53,148 nucleotides of DNA, taken from contig SVIL01000002.1 in NCBI GenBank assembly GCA_015069505.1, positions 1 to 53,148 on the forward strand. The letters are read 5' to 3'. The notes under the pieces were generated by a model, which saw only the letters and a list, made by a program, of their open reading frames with translations, was not told the DNA's origin and searched no databases. The stretch's first letter is position 1; each line of letters opens with the position of its first letter. Source of the stretch: Clostridiales bacterium (GTDB lineage Bacteria; Bacillota; Clostridia; Christensenellales; Borkfalkiaceae). The position numbers and the translations under genes are program-made. This document shows positions 42,818 through 52,065 of the stretch, one piece after another.

Positions 42818-45181
42818 CTAAAAATTTATCGCCGTCCTAAACACTAAGTCCACGTCGTCCGCCTTGATAAACTGTATGTCCTTGCGAATTTCTTCGGGGA
42901 TTTCAACGATATCCTTTTCGTTATCTTTTGGGATTATTATGGTCTTTATACCGTTCCTATACGCCGCAAGTGCCTTTTCCTTTAATCCGCCTATCGGAAG
43001 CACCTTGCCACGCAAAGTAATTTCACCCGTCATAGCCACACTCTTTTTAACCGACTTGCCTATGAACGCCGAAAGTATCGCAGTCGCCATAGTAATACCC
43101 GCACTCGGTCCATCCTTTGGCGTTGCACCTTCGGGAACGTGGATATGAATATCCGTGTTTTCAAACCTTGCGGGGTCTATACCGTACTTAACCGCGTTAG
43201 AGCGTATATAACTTATCGCCGCCCTTGCGGATTCCTTCATAACGTCGCCGAGTTTACCCGTCAAAAGTATTTCACCCTTACCGCTGTAAAGCCCGACCTC
43301 TATGGTCAAAGTTGTTCCACCGACCGCCGTCCAAGCAAGCCCCGTGGTTGCACCCACTTCGTCCTTTTCAAGCGTGATATCCCTAACGTGTTTCTTTACG
43401 CCGAGGTAAGAGAACACCGACTCTTTATCCACGACTTGTTTTCTAAGACGCTTATTTCCAGCGACTTTTGTCGCAACCTTTCTTACCACGCTACCTATTT
43501 CACGCTCTAAGTTTCTAACGCCCGCTTCCATAGTGTAACTTTCAATAATCTCTCTAATACCCTCGTCGGTAAACTCAACCTTCTTTTCAGTAAGCCCGTT
43601 GTTTTTAATCGCCTTGGGGATAAGGTACCTCTTTGCGATTTGCAACTTTTCCTCGTCGGTATAGCCGTTGAGTTCGATAACTTCCATACGGTCTAAAAGC
43701 GGGTACGGAATAGTATCCAAAGAATTTGCGGTCGTTATAAACATAACCTTTGAAAGGTCGTACGGGATTTCCATATACCTATCACGGAAAGTCGTGTTTT
43801 GTTCGGGGTCTAAGACTTCAAGCAATGCACTTGCTGGGTCGCCGTGCATATCAGAAGATAGTTTATCAATCTCGTCAAGCAAGAACACGGGGTTATTTAC
43901 GCCCACGTTTTTAAGCCCGTAAATAATCCTACCCGGCATTGCCCCTACGTAGGTACGCCTATGCCCACGAATTTCCGCTTCATCCTTTACGCCCCCCAAA
44001 CTCATCCTAACGAACTTTCTGTTAAGTGCCCTTGCGATACTCGTCGCAACCGAAGTTTTACCAACACCGGGAGGGCCGACGAAACAAAGGATAGGTCCTT
44101 TTATCTGTTTGGTAAGTTGAAGCACCGCAATATATTCTACGATTCTTTCCTTTACCTTTTCCAAACCGAAATGGTCGCTATCAAGCACGGCTTTTGCGTC
44201 ACTTAAATTATCCGTATCCACGGTACACTCGTTAAACGGCAGTTCTTTAAGCCAGTCAAGATAGTTTAAGATTATGGAATAATCGGGGGATGAAGGATTT
44301 ATTTTATCAAGTCTTGCGATTTCCTTTAACGCCTTATCTTCAATATCCTTAGGCAATTTTTTAGCCTTTATCTGCTCGATAAGTTCGTTACTCTCGTCAA
44401 TATCGTCGCCAAGTTCGGTGCGAATAGCCTTTATCTGCTCTCTTAAATAAAACTCTTTTTGGCTTTTGTCGATATTTTGACGAACGGTCGTGGAAATCTT
44501 TTTCTCTATCTTTGCGATTTCAAGTTCCTTTTCATAAAGTTTATCAAACGCTTTAAGCCTTTCAATAGTATCGTCAAGTTCCAAAATCTTTTGAACTTCT
44601 TCATCGTGCAAAGTCAAGGTGGATAATGCAGCGTCAACAAACCCGTTCGGGTCCTTGATATCTACTATCGCCGAAATCATATCCTTGGTTATGCGTTTAT
44701 CGAATAAAGAGTATTCGTAATAGGCGTTCTTTGCCACCCTAAAATAGGCTTCAACCTCGGTTTCCGTTGCGTCCGTCTTATACTCGCTACGCTTAACTTC
44801 CACCAAAAAATAGTCCTTGTTATCGTAAAACTTAGTTATTTTTGCACGGTACAACGCCTGCACGGTAACCTTGGTGTTTCCACCCGGCACTTTTGCCGTG
44901 CGGTTAAGTTTTACTACCACACCGACCTTACACACGTCCTTTCTCGTCGGCGTGTCGATAAACGGATTTATCTGTGCGGATATAAAAAGCCTGTTGCCGT
45001 AAAGTCCGCACGCTGATAGTGCGGCAAGAGAAACGGGTCTGCCCACGTCAAAATTAAGCACGGCGTTTGGCAATAACACCTTCCCCCTCAACGCAATAAG
45101 CGGCAAAGTTTCCGACTTTATCGGCTCTACTATTTCTTCAATTTCTTCTAATTCCGTTAGCCCTAATTCTTTATCTTCCAT
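42818..45181 (-). CDS. lon: Lon ATP-dependent protease (LonA)
   Basis: Lon degrades damaged and regulatory proteins. The 787-aa protein has an N-terminal substrate-binding domain (TLPLIALRGKVLLPNAVLNF), a coiled-coil, AAA+ motifs (GPPGVGKTS, FLLDEIDK) and the protease domain with the Ser-Lys dyad (PKDGPSAGITM). It has the usual length and no membrane span, so it is LonA. It follows the HAD gene by eight bases. Confidence 0.98.
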   Translation of the reverse strand: MEDKELGLTELEEIEEIVEPIKSETLPLIALRGKVLLPNAVLNFDVGRPVSLAALSACGLYGNRLFISAQINPFIDTPTRKDVCKVGVVVKLNRTAKVPGGNTKVTVQALYRAKITKFYDNKDYFLVEVKRSEYKTDATETEVEAYFRVAKNAYYEYSLFDKRITKDMISAIVDIKDPNGFVDAALSTLTLHDEEVQKILELDDTIERLKAFDKLYEKELEIAKIEKKISTTVRQNIDKSQKEFYLREQIKAIRTELGDDIDESNELIEQIKAKKLPKDIEDKALKEIARLDKINPSSPDYSIILNYLDWLKELPFNECTVDTDNLSDAKAVLDSDHFGLEKVKERIVEYIAVLQLTKQIKGPILCFVGPPGVGKTSVATSIARALNRKFVRMSLGGVKDEAEIRGHRRTYVGAMPGRIIYGLKNVGVNNPVFLLDEIDKLSSDMHGDPASALLEVLDPEQNTTFRDRYMEIPYDLSKVMFITTANSLDTIPYPLLDRMEVIELNGYTDEEKLQIAKRYLIPKAIKNNGLTEKKVEFTDEGIREIIESYTMEAGVRNLEREIGSVVRKVATKVAGNKRLRKQVVDKESVFSYLGVKKHVRDITLEKDEVGATTGLAWTAVGGTTLTIEVGLYSGKGEILLTGKLGDVMKESARAAISYIRSNAVKYGIDPARFENTDIHIHVPEGATPKDGPSAGITMATAILSAFIGKSVKKSVAMTGEITLRGKVLPIGGLKEKALAAYRNGIKTIIIPKDNEKDIVEIPEEIRKDIQFIKADDVDLVFRTAINF

Positions 45182-45189
45182 CTTTCACC

Positions 45190-45993
45190 TTATAAGCAAT
45201 ACTTTTCTATCAAAACTTTTATGGGATGCTTTTCAAACGGCACGGTAACTTCGTCCGCCACCGCTTTAAGTTCTTCACGACCGCTTCCCACGGCAACGCC
45301 GTACCACTCACCATCTACGAGTAATATATCGTTAGTGCTGTCCCCGACCGCCATAACTCTCTCTAACGGTATATTATAATACTCGGCGATAGCCCTGACT
45401 GCGTTACCCTTACTTGAAGTGGATTTTATAACTTCAACAAAGTTATTTACACCGCTGTTAAAGATAAGATCTTCGCCAAAAACGTTGGGGTACTCTTTCA
45501 TTATCCGTTCAACTTCGGGGTCTGTAGTAACACCACCGAGTTTTGAAATCGTCCCCTTGGTCGTTCTTAAAAACTCAACCATATCGTCAACTTTTACGCC
45601 TTTGATTTTCAAATCTTTTTCGTAAATATCCACGTACACGTTCCCTTCGTCATAATACAGCACGTCGTCCACGTCCGCACAGACGAGAGCACCGTCCTCT
45701 ACAAACTTTTTAGCAACGGCGGTTGCGGTAGCGTTGTCAATTCCGTCGTTAAAAATCACTTCACCCGTTGCCATATCTTTAATCATAGCACCTTGATATG
45801 CAGCGACAAGGCACTTTAAGTCGTACATATCGCACACAATCTTTGCCGAACACATCATTCTGCCCGTGGCAATGGCAAACTTTCCGCCCTTTGCCAAAAA
45901 CTTTTTTATAGCGTCAACAACGCTCGGGTCAATAATGTTAGGCACCACGCCAAGCGTTCTGTCAAAATCCGAAACAATCAAATCAAACTTCAT
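45190..45993 (-). CDS. Cof-type HAD hydrolase
   Basis: The 267-aa protein shows motif I VSDFDRTLG, motif II in AIATGRM and motif IV MAVGDSTNDILLV. Such enzymes dephosphorylate sugar phosphates, flavins or other small metabolites. It abuts uvrC with no gap and is in the uvrC-lon operon. The substrate is unknown. Confidence 0.92.
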   Translation of the reverse strand: MKFDLIVSDFDRTLGVVPNIIDPSVVDAIKKFLAKGGKFAIATGRMMCSAKIVCDMYDLKCLVAAYQGAMIKDMATGEVIFNDGIDNATATAVAKKFVEDGALVCADVDDVLYYDEGNVYVDIYEKDLKIKGVKVDDMVEFLRTTKGTISKLGGVTTDPEVERIMKEYPNVFGEDLIFNSGVNNFVEVIKSTSSKGNAVRAIAEYYNIPLERVMAVGDSTNDILLVDGEWYGVAVGSGREELKAVADEVTVPFEKHPIKVLIEKYCL

Positions 45994-47817
45994 CTATCTT
46001 AAACCTTCTTTATTTAGTACTTCTATAATCGTATCCGCAAGTGCTTCGCCTATCCCCTCGACCGTAACCAACTGTTCTTTGGTCGCCAAGGCTATACCGC
46101 CCACGTCCTTAAACCTTTCAAGCAAGGCTCTTTTTTTAACCTTTCCAAGCCCTCTAACGCCGTCTAATACGGACGATAACGCTCGCTTGCCCCTAAGACT
46201 TCTGTGATAGGTTATCGCAAAGCGGTGGGCTTCGTCACGCAGTCTTATCAACATCCTCAAACAGTAATCGCTTTTTGATAGCACGACGGGGTCTTTTGAT
46301 TTTAAGGTAAAAATTTCTTCTTCTCTTTCTGCAAGAGAGATTAAGTCTATGTCACTGACACCTAGCCTTTCAAAGACCTCGCAAATAGCAGACAGTTGTC
46401 CCTTGCCGCCGTCTATAACCATAAGGTCGGGCTTGGGGAATTTTTCAGGGTCGGTTTTAAGCCTTTCAAACCTACGCTCTAAAACTTCTTTCAGACTCTT
46501 AAAGTCGTCCGCACCCTCAACGGTTTTAATCTTAAACCGCCTATAAGACTCTCTATCCGGCTCGCCGTCGTTAAACACGACCATACTGCCCACCTTATCC
46601 ACACCGCTAATGTTAGATATGTCGTAACACTCTATACGCTTGGGGTAGTTTTTAAGGTTAAGTATTTCTTTTAATTTTGCACAAGCCGATACGGTCATAT
46701 CGTCTTTATGCTTAATCTTATCGACTGCGACTTCAAGGTGTTCGGACGCGTTTACGCCAGCCATATCTAAAAGTTGCCGTCTTACACCCTGTTTTGCGTG
46801 TATAATCGTTAGGTCTTTATCAAACTTGTCCTTAAAATATTTTTCTAAAACAGACGAGTCGTCAAGTTCTACTTCGGTGATAACCTCTTCGGGGAAGTCG
46901 TCAGATTTGTCGTAATACCTTAGCATAAACTCTTTCAACGCTTCGGCGTCGCTCTCGTGGATACTGTTGAACGAAAAGTTTTTTCCGCCAAGCATCCTTC
47001 CGCTACGAACGACCAAAAGGCTAACCGCCATATAAATCCCGTTTGAACGGCAAGCGATAACGTCCGCCGATATAAACTTATTTAAAGCCGTCAAACGTTT
47101 AAGTGCAATCTTATCCAAACTAAAAAGATTTTCACGGTATTTTAAGGCGAGTTCAAATTCCTCGTTCATACTTGCGGAAAGCATTTTTTGTTTAAGCAAA
47201 TCCTTAGCAAGCGTTACGTCCCCCGCCAAAAAGTCCATCGCCCTATCCACGCTTTTTAGATACTCTTCTTTATCAACCGCCCCACTGCATGGTGCGGTAC
47301 ACTTTTTTATGTGATAGTTAAGGCAAGGTTTAAGCGGTTTTTTGGGGTCTAAAACCTTCTCGCAAGGGCGTACACCAAACGCAAGATTTAAAAGTTCAAT
47401 AACCGATCTAACCGAAACACCACCCATATACGGCCCAAAATATTTTGCACCGTCTTTTTTTATCTTTCTAGTAACCTTAAACGTAGGGAACGCTTCCCTT
47501 AAATCCACACGGATATATGGATAAGTCTTATCGTCTTTAAGTAAAATGTTATATCTTGGCTTATGTTTTTTTATAAGATTATTTTCTAAGGAAAGAGCGT
47601 CGATTTCACTCGGGGCGATTATATAGTAAAAGTCGGCGACGTTAGATACCATCGCCATAACTTTGTCGGTTTTTACACTATTAAAAAAGTATTGCCTTAC
47701 ACGGTTTTTAAGGTTTTTGGCTTTACCGACGTAAATTATTTGCCCGTCCTTATCAAGCATAACGTACACGCCGGGCTTGTCGGGTAATAGTTTTAACTTA
47801 TCATCTAAAACACTCAC
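45994..47817 (-). CDS. uvrC: UvrC, excinuclease subunit
   Basis: UvrC makes both incisions in nucleotide excision repair. The 607-aa protein has an N-terminal GIY-YIG domain (KPGVYVMLDKDGQIIYVGKAKNLKNRVRQY), a UVR helix pair, an RNase-H-like endonuclease domain (RIECYDISNISG, MVIDGGKGQL) and C-terminal HhH motifs (VRGLGKVKKRAL, VEGIGEALADTI). The start is GTG with AAAGG directly adjoining it. The promoter places transcription at that G, so the mRNA may be leaderless. Confidence 0.97.
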   Translation of the reverse strand: MSVLDDKLKLLPDKPGVYVMLDKDGQIIYVGKAKNLKNRVRQYFFNSVKTDKVMAMVSNVADFYYIIAPSEIDALSLENNLIKKHKPRYNILLKDDKTYPYIRVDLREAFPTFKVTRKIKKDGAKYFGPYMGGVSVRSVIELLNLAFGVRPCEKVLDPKKPLKPCLNYHIKKCTAPCSGAVDKEEYLKSVDRAMDFLAGDVTLAKDLLKQKMLSASMNEEFELALKYRENLFSLDKIALKRLTALNKFISADVIACRSNGIYMAVSLLVVRSGRMLGGKNFSFNSIHESDAEALKEFMLRYYDKSDDFPEEVITEVELDDSSVLEKYFKDKFDKDLTIIHAKQGVRRQLLDMAGVNASEHLEVAVDKIKHKDDMTVSACAKLKEILNLKNYPKRIECYDISNISGVDKVGSMVVFNDGEPDRESYRRFKIKTVEGADDFKSLKEVLERRFERLKTDPEKFPKPDLMVIDGGKGQLSAICEVFERLGVSDIDLISLAEREEEIFTLKSKDPVVLSKSDYCLRMLIRLRDEAHRFAITYHRSLRGKRALSSVLDGVRGLGKVKKRALLERFKDVGGIALATKEQLVTVEGIGEALADTIIEVLNKEGLR

Positions 47818-47823
47818 CCTTTA

Positions 47824-47852
47824 ATTATAACCTATTTCCCGTGATTTTACAA
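47824..47852 (-). promoter_or_regulatory. SigA promoter of the uvrC operon
   Basis: TTGTAA and TATAAT are separated by 17 bases on the minus strand; the predicted start is the G of the uvrC GTG. Confidence 0.75.
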
Positions 47853-47874
47853 GCAAATTTACAAATGCCTTACC

Positions 47875-48210
47875 TTAATACCCCAAAAACTCTACGCCCT
47901 TTAACAGCACGTCGTTAAGCGTTTCGCTTCTAAGCGAATAAAAAACCACCTTGCCCTGCCGTTTGGTCTTTACGGCGTTAAGGTTTTTTAATAACCGTAA
48001 CTGGTGCGAAACGGTGGTTTGGTTTAACTTTAACAGCGTCGATAGGTCGGACACACACATCTCGGATATAGCAAGTGCCGATATCATTTTAAGGCGTGTA
48101 TAATCTGAAAATATGGAAAAGAACCCCACCAAATCGTCAAGGATTTCCCCCTTAGGTACGTAATCGTCTATCATCGCTTGCAGTCTTTTGTCAAGTAAAA
48201 CTTCTTTCAT
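47875..48210 (-). CDS. ArsR-family helix-turn-helix regulator
   Basis: The 111-aa protein has a winged helix-turn-helix (FSDYTRLKMISALAISEMCV then LSTLLKLNQTTVSHQLRLLK) as in ArsR/SmtB repressors. Only the helix cysteine in SEMCVSD hints at metal sensing; the signal is unknown. No resistance genes adjoin it. The ATG at 48210 follows GGTGA; the track uses a GTG three codons upstream. A dyad upstream (48229-48247) suggests autoregulation and control of the divergent small ORF. Confidence 0.88.
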   Translation of the reverse strand: MKEVLLDKRLQAMIDDYVPKGEILDDLVGFFSIFSDYTRLKMISALAISEMCVSDLSTLLKLNQTTVSHQLRLLKNLNAVKTKRQGKVVFYSLRSETLNDVLLKGVEFLGY

Positions 48211-48228
48211 TTTTTTCACCGTCCTTGC

Positions 48229-48247
48229 ATATGATAATTGTGCATAT
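48229..48247. promoter_or_regulatory. candidate ArsR operator
   Basis: ATATG, 9 bases, CATAT is a perfect inverted repeat between the arsR start and the divergent small ORF. Confidence 0.45.
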
Positions 48248-48338
48248 ATATTAACAAATAAATGGTGTAAATATTTTTAGAATAAAAGACTAAAAATGCT
48301 TTATTTTATTATATTTTGACAAAAAGGGGGTTTAAGAT

Positions 48339-48485
48339 ATGTTTTCAAACAATATTACGCTTATCGCATTGCTTTTACTACTGCTAAACAATAACACCAT
48401 AAACACTACGCAATTACTCTTGTTACTCGCCCTGCTTTCTACAACAGGCAACAACTGTTTTTGTAACGGAAACACAAATTTATAA
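48339..48485 (+). CDS. 48-residue hydrophobic small protein
   Basis: This ORF is below the length limit of the track. The start has AAAAAGGGGGTTTAAGAT upstream. The protein has two leucine runs (LIALLLLLLNNN and QLLLLLALLS) separated by a polar Asn/Thr stretch, and a polar tail with a CFC motif (NNCFCNGN). The composition resembles small hydrophobic spore or membrane-associated peptides of Clostridia, but no family is recognised. A terminator follows it. No clear -10 was found within its 120-base upstream region besides AT-rich stretches. Confidence 0.5.
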   Translation: MFSNNITLIALLLLLLNNNTINTTQLLLLLALLSTTGNNCFCNGNTNL

Positions 48486-48492
48486 TGAAATA

Positions 48493-48522
48493 GAAAAAAG
48501 GCAGTTCAATTTGAACTGCCTT
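48493..48522. terminator. terminator between the small ORF and gapA
   Basis: AAGGCAGTTCAA and TTGAACTGCCTT form a 12-bp stem, followed by TTTTTT on the minus strand and ATTTTT on the plus strand. Confidence 0.8.
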
Positions 48523-48544
48523 AATTTTTAACTTTTACGAAACC

Positions 48545-49567
48545 TTAGATTTCAGAGAAGAACTTAATCGTTCTAACCATTTGGCTGGTGTAAGAGTTTT
48601 CGTTGTCGTACCAAGATACAACTTGTACTTGATAGGTGTCGTCGTCGATTTTGCTAACCATAGTTTGGGTTGCATCGAAGAGTGAACCAAACTTCATACC
48701 GATAACGTCTGAAGAAACGATTTCGTCGGTGTTGTAGCCGAAAGATTCAGTAGCTTGTGCCTTCATAGCAGCGTTGATACCTTCTTTGGTTACGTCCTTA
48801 CCCTTAACGACTGCGATAAGGATGGTGGTTGAACCGGTAGCGGTAGGTACACGTTGTGCAGCACCGATAAGTTTGCCGTTGAGTTCAGGGATAACGAGAC
48901 CGATTGCCTTTGCAGCACCCGTGCTGTTAGGAACGATGTTCATTGCACCTGCTCTTGAACGTCTCTTATCACCCTTTCTTTGTGGGCCGTCAAGAATCAT
49001 TTGGTCACCGGTGTAAGCGTGTACGGTGGTCATGATACCTGATTGAATAGGAGCGTAATCGTTGAGAGCCTTAGCCATAGGAGCAAGACAGTTGGTGGTG
49101 CAAGATGCAGCAGAAATAATCTTGTCGTCAGCGGTTAAGGTGTTGTGGTTTACGTTGTAAACGATAGTGGGAAGGTCGTTACCTGCAGGAGCAGAGATAA
49201 CAACTTTTTTAGCACCTGCGTCAATGTGAGCTTGTGCTTTTGCTTTACTGGTATAGAAACCCGTGCATTCCAAAACTACGTCAACGTCGTATTGAGCCCA
49301 TGGGCATTCAGCAGCGTTTGCACACTTAGAAATTTTGATTTCCTTTCCGTCAACGATGATTGAATCTTCGGTAGATTCAACGGTGTGACCTTGTGCTACG
49401 TAGTTACCTTGCATGGTGTCGTATTTGAGAAGATGAGCGAGCATTTCAGGACTGGTAAGGTCGTTAATAGCTACGACTTCATAACCTTCTGCACCGAACA
49501 TTTGTCTGAAAGCCAAACGACCGATACGACCAAAACCGTTAATTGCAACTTTTGTTACTTTTGACAT
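48545..49567 (-). CDS. gapA: glyceraldehyde-3-phosphate dehydrogenase
   Basis: The glycolytic enzyme oxidises glyceraldehyde-3-phosphate with NAD. The 340-aa protein shows the Rossmann start [16 protein letters not shown] and the catalytic cysteine in [12 protein letters not shown], then HAYTGDQ. The codon choice is biased as in highly expressed genes. RBS: GGAGGACATCTAAA. Confidence 0.98.
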   Translation of the reverse strand: MSKVTKVAINGFGRIGRLAFRQMFGAEGYEVVAINDLTSPEMLAHLLKYDTMQGNYVAQGHTVESTEDSIIVDGKEIKISKCANAAECPWAQYDVDVVLECTGFYTSKAKAQAHIDAGAKKVVISAPAGNDLPTIVYNVNHNTLTADDKIISAASCTTNCLAPMAKALNDYAPIQSGIMTTVHAYTGDQMILDGPQRKGDKRRSRAGAMNIVPNSTGAAKAIGLVIPELNGKLIGAAQRVPTATGSTTILIAVVKGKDVTKEGINAAMKAQATESFGYNTDEIVSSDVIGMKFGSLFDATQTMVSKIDDDTYQVQVVSWYDNENSYTSQMVRTIKFFSEI

Positions 49568-49609
49568 TTTAGATGTCCTCCAAATTTGTTTTTTTGATTT
49601 TTCCTAAAT

Positions 49610-49638
49610 ATTATATCCTTTTAACACTTTTAAGTCAA
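49610..49638 (-). promoter_or_regulatory. SigA promoter of gapA
   Basis: TTGACT and TATAAT are separated by 17 bases on the minus strand, about 40 bases upstream of the start. Confidence 0.75.
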
Positions 49639-49651
49639 ATATTTTTAAGAC

Positions 49652-50767
49652 CTATTTTAAATTTTCGGGGTTTAAGCACTGTAAATCGGCAGGAACGAAC
49701 AATCCGTCACGCCTAATAAGTTCATCGTCGATATAAATATCCCCACCGCCGTACTCTTTGGTCTGGATAAAAACCAAGTCCCAGTGCACTGCGGAAACGT
49801 TCCCGTTGTCGCAGTCGTCGTAGCAACAGCCCGGGGTAAAGTGTATCGACCCGGATATTTTTTCATCGAATAGTATATCCCCCATCGGTTTGACTATATA
49901 CGGGTTTACACCAAACGCAAATTCGCCGACGTACCTTGACCCCTCGTCCGTATCCAAAATTGCGTTTAATTTATCGGTATAGTTAGCCGAAGCCTCTATT
50001 ATCTTTCCGTCCTTAAACTTTAAGCAAACGTCTTCAAACTTTACGCCCTGTTCAACCGACGGTGCGTTGTAGGTTATAACCCCGTTTACGCTATTCTTTA
50101 CGGGTGCGGTGTAAATTTCGCCGTCGGGTATATTCCTTTCGCCCGAACACTTTTTACTGCCTATACCCTTAATTGAGAAGGTTAAGTCGGTATTTCGCCC
50201 CGTTATCCTAACCTTATCCGCCTTGTCAAGCCTTACTTTAAGTGCGTCCATCGCCCTATCCATTTTGGAATAGTCAAGGTTGCAAACGTTAAAGTAAAAA
50301 TCTTCAAAAGCGTCGGTACTCATCCCCGCTTGTTGTGCCATACCTTGATTGGGGTATCTTAGCACCACCCACTTGGTCTTTTTAACCCTTATCTCGTGGT
50401 GAACGGGGTGTGAATAAAACTCGCTTTCCACACGCATATTGTCCTTAGGCACGTCGGATAATTCATTGCAGTTTTCCCCGCCCCTAACGCCTATATACGC
50501 GTCCATTTGGGACATTCTTGCCCCGTCAAACTTAGCCCTGAGTTTTGCAAGACTTTCGGTCTGTCCCATCAAAAGTTCTCTCGTAACCCTATTGTCATAG
50601 AGTTCCACGAAAGGGTTCGCACCGACCTTGTACGCCTCTTTGATTAAGGCGTTTACAAGCATATAGTCAATGCCTTTGGCTTCGATAAGCAAGTTCTCAC
50701 CCGCTTTTAGCGAACAAGAGTAGTTTATGAGATTATAAGCGAGTTTGTCAATTCTAACGTCTTTCAT
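49652..50767 (-). CDS. M29-family aminopeptidase
   Basis: The 371-aa protein resembles the M29 (aminopeptidase T/PepS) metallopeptidases, which bind two metals and remove N-terminal residues. Visible elements are GERNIPDGEIYTAP and the C-terminal HFTPGCCYDDCDNGNVSAVH, with Asp and His in the family's metal site. It is probably cytoplasmic and used in peptide turnover. RBS: AATAGGTGTGATAA. It ends before the gapA promoter. Confidence 0.88.
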   Translation of the reverse strand: MKDVRIDKLAYNLINYSCSLKAGENLLIEAKGIDYMLVNALIKEAYKVGANPFVELYDNRVTRELLMGQTESLAKLRAKFDGARMSQMDAYIGVRGGENCNELSDVPKDNMRVESEFYSHPVHHEIRVKKTKWVVLRYPNQGMAQQAGMSTDAFEDFYFNVCNLDYSKMDRAMDALKVRLDKADKVRITGRNTDLTFSIKGIGSKKCSGERNIPDGEIYTAPVKNSVNGVITYNAPSVEQGVKFEDVCLKFKDGKIIEASANYTDKLNAILDTDEGSRYVGEFAFGVNPYIVKPMGDILFDEKISGSIHFTPGCCYDDCDNGNVSAVHWDLVFIQTKEYGGGDIYIDDELIRRDGLFVPADLQCLNPENLK

Positions 50768-50856
50768 TTATCACACCTATTTTTACAGTATTTTTAATTA
50801 ATTATACAACCAAATATAAAATTTATAAAGTATTTTTGATTAAATTTAAAATTTAT

Positions 50857-50885
50857 TTGCCATTTTGACAAAAAGGTTATATAAT
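50857..50885 (+). promoter_or_regulatory. SigA promoter of fba
   Basis: TTGCCA and TATAAT are separated by 17 bases, about 80 bases upstream of the start. Confidence 0.7.
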
Positions 50886-50971
50886 GTATTTGTCAAAGTT
50901 TGGACATATTCCCAAATTTTTTGATAAAAAGTTAAAAAAATTTTTTTATATATTATTGGAGGAGAACTACT

Positions 50972-51967
50972 ATGGCATTAGTAAACTCAAAGAAAATGTT
51001 TGAACAAGCCTACAAAAACGGCTACGCTATCGGTGCTTTCAACGTAAACAACATGGAAATCGTTCAAGGTATCACCGAAGCTTGTAAAGAAGAAAACGCA
51101 CCTGTTATCTTACAAGTTAGTAAGGGTGCAAGGGCTTACGCAAACCACACTTATTTAGTTAAACTCGTTGAAGCAGCTGTTATCGAATGTCCTGACATTC
51201 CGATCGTACTTCACCTTGACCACGGCCCCGACTTTGAAACCTGTAAGGCTTGTATCGACGGTGGCTTCACCTCTGTTATGATCGACGGCTCACACCTTCC
51301 TTTTGAAGAAAACGTTGCTCTTACCAAGAAAGTCGTTGACTACGCTCACGACGTTGCTGCAAGAGGCAGATATATCACCGTTGAAGGCGAACTTGGTACT
51401 CTCGCAGGGATTGAAGACGACGTTAAAGTTGAACACGGTGCTGAATCTTACACCAAACCTGAAGAAGTTGTTGAATTCGTTAAGAGAACGGGTGTTGACT
51501 CTCTTGCTATCGCTATCGGTACTTCTCACGGTGCTTACAAATTCAAACCTGAACAATGCACCAGAAACGAAAAAGGCATCCTCGTTCCACCGGCACTTCG
51601 CTTTGATATCTTAAAGGCTGTTGCTGCTGAACTCGGCGACTTCCCGATCGTTTTACACGGTTCTTCTTCCGTTCCACAAGACTACGTTAAGATGGTAAAC
51701 GACAACGGCGGTAAAATGCCCGACGCTATCGGCGTTCCCGAAGAACAACTTCGTGAAGCAGCAAAACTTTCAGTTTGCAAAATCAACATCGACTCTGACT
51801 TGCGTCTTGCTATGACGGGTACTATCAGAAAGTTCTACAACGAACACCCCGACAAGTTCGACCCCAGAGAATATTTAAAACCTGCACGTGCTAACATCAA
51901 AGAAATCGTTAGACATAAACTCATCAACGTTTTGGGTTGTGCTGGCAAAGCAGACGAATGCAAATAA
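50972..51967 (+). CDS. fba: fructose-bisphosphate aldolase, class II
   Basis: The zinc-dependent aldolase splits fructose-1,6-bisphosphate in glycolysis. The 331-aa protein shows metal ligands in LHLDHGPDFETC and VEGELGTLAGIED, then IGTSHGAYKF and LHGSSSVP. The codon use is unusually biased, as in highly expressed genes. RBS: TTGGAGGAGAACTACT. It ends at a very strong terminator. Confidence 0.97.
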   Translation: MALVNSKKMFEQAYKNGYAIGAFNVNNMEIVQGITEACKEENAPVILQVSKGARAYANHTYLVKLVEAAVIECPDIPIVLHLDHGPDFETCKACIDGGFTSVMIDGSHLPFEENVALTKKVVDYAHDVAARGRYITVEGELGTLAGIEDDVKVEHGAESYTKPEEVVEFVKRTGVDSLAIAIGTSHGAYKFKPEQCTRNEKGILVPPALRFDILKAVAAELGDFPIVLHGSSSVPQDYVKMVNDNGGKMPDAIGVPEEQLREAAKLSVCKINIDSDLRLAMTGTIRKFYNEHPDKFDPREYLKPARANIKEIVRHKLINVLGCAGKADECK

Positions 51968-51986
51968 TCTTTTGATTAAACCCATA

Positions 51987-52022
51987 AACCCCCTTGGCAA
52001 AAAGCCAAGGGGGTTATTTTTT
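51987..52022 (+). terminator. strong terminator after fba
   Basis: AACCCCCTTGGC and GCCAAGGGGGTT form a 12-bp stem followed by ATTTTTT. Confidence 0.9.
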
Positions 52023-52032
52023 AGACAAATAG

Positions 52033-52062
52033 AAAAGCATCTTGAAATTCAAGATGCTTTTT
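52033..52062. terminator. second terminator, serving the PfkB-family gene
   Basis: AAAGCATCTTGA and TCAAGATGCTTT form a 12-bp stem; on the minus strand it is followed by TCTATTTG and on the plus strand by TTG. Confidence 0.65.
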
Positions 52063-52065
52063 GTA

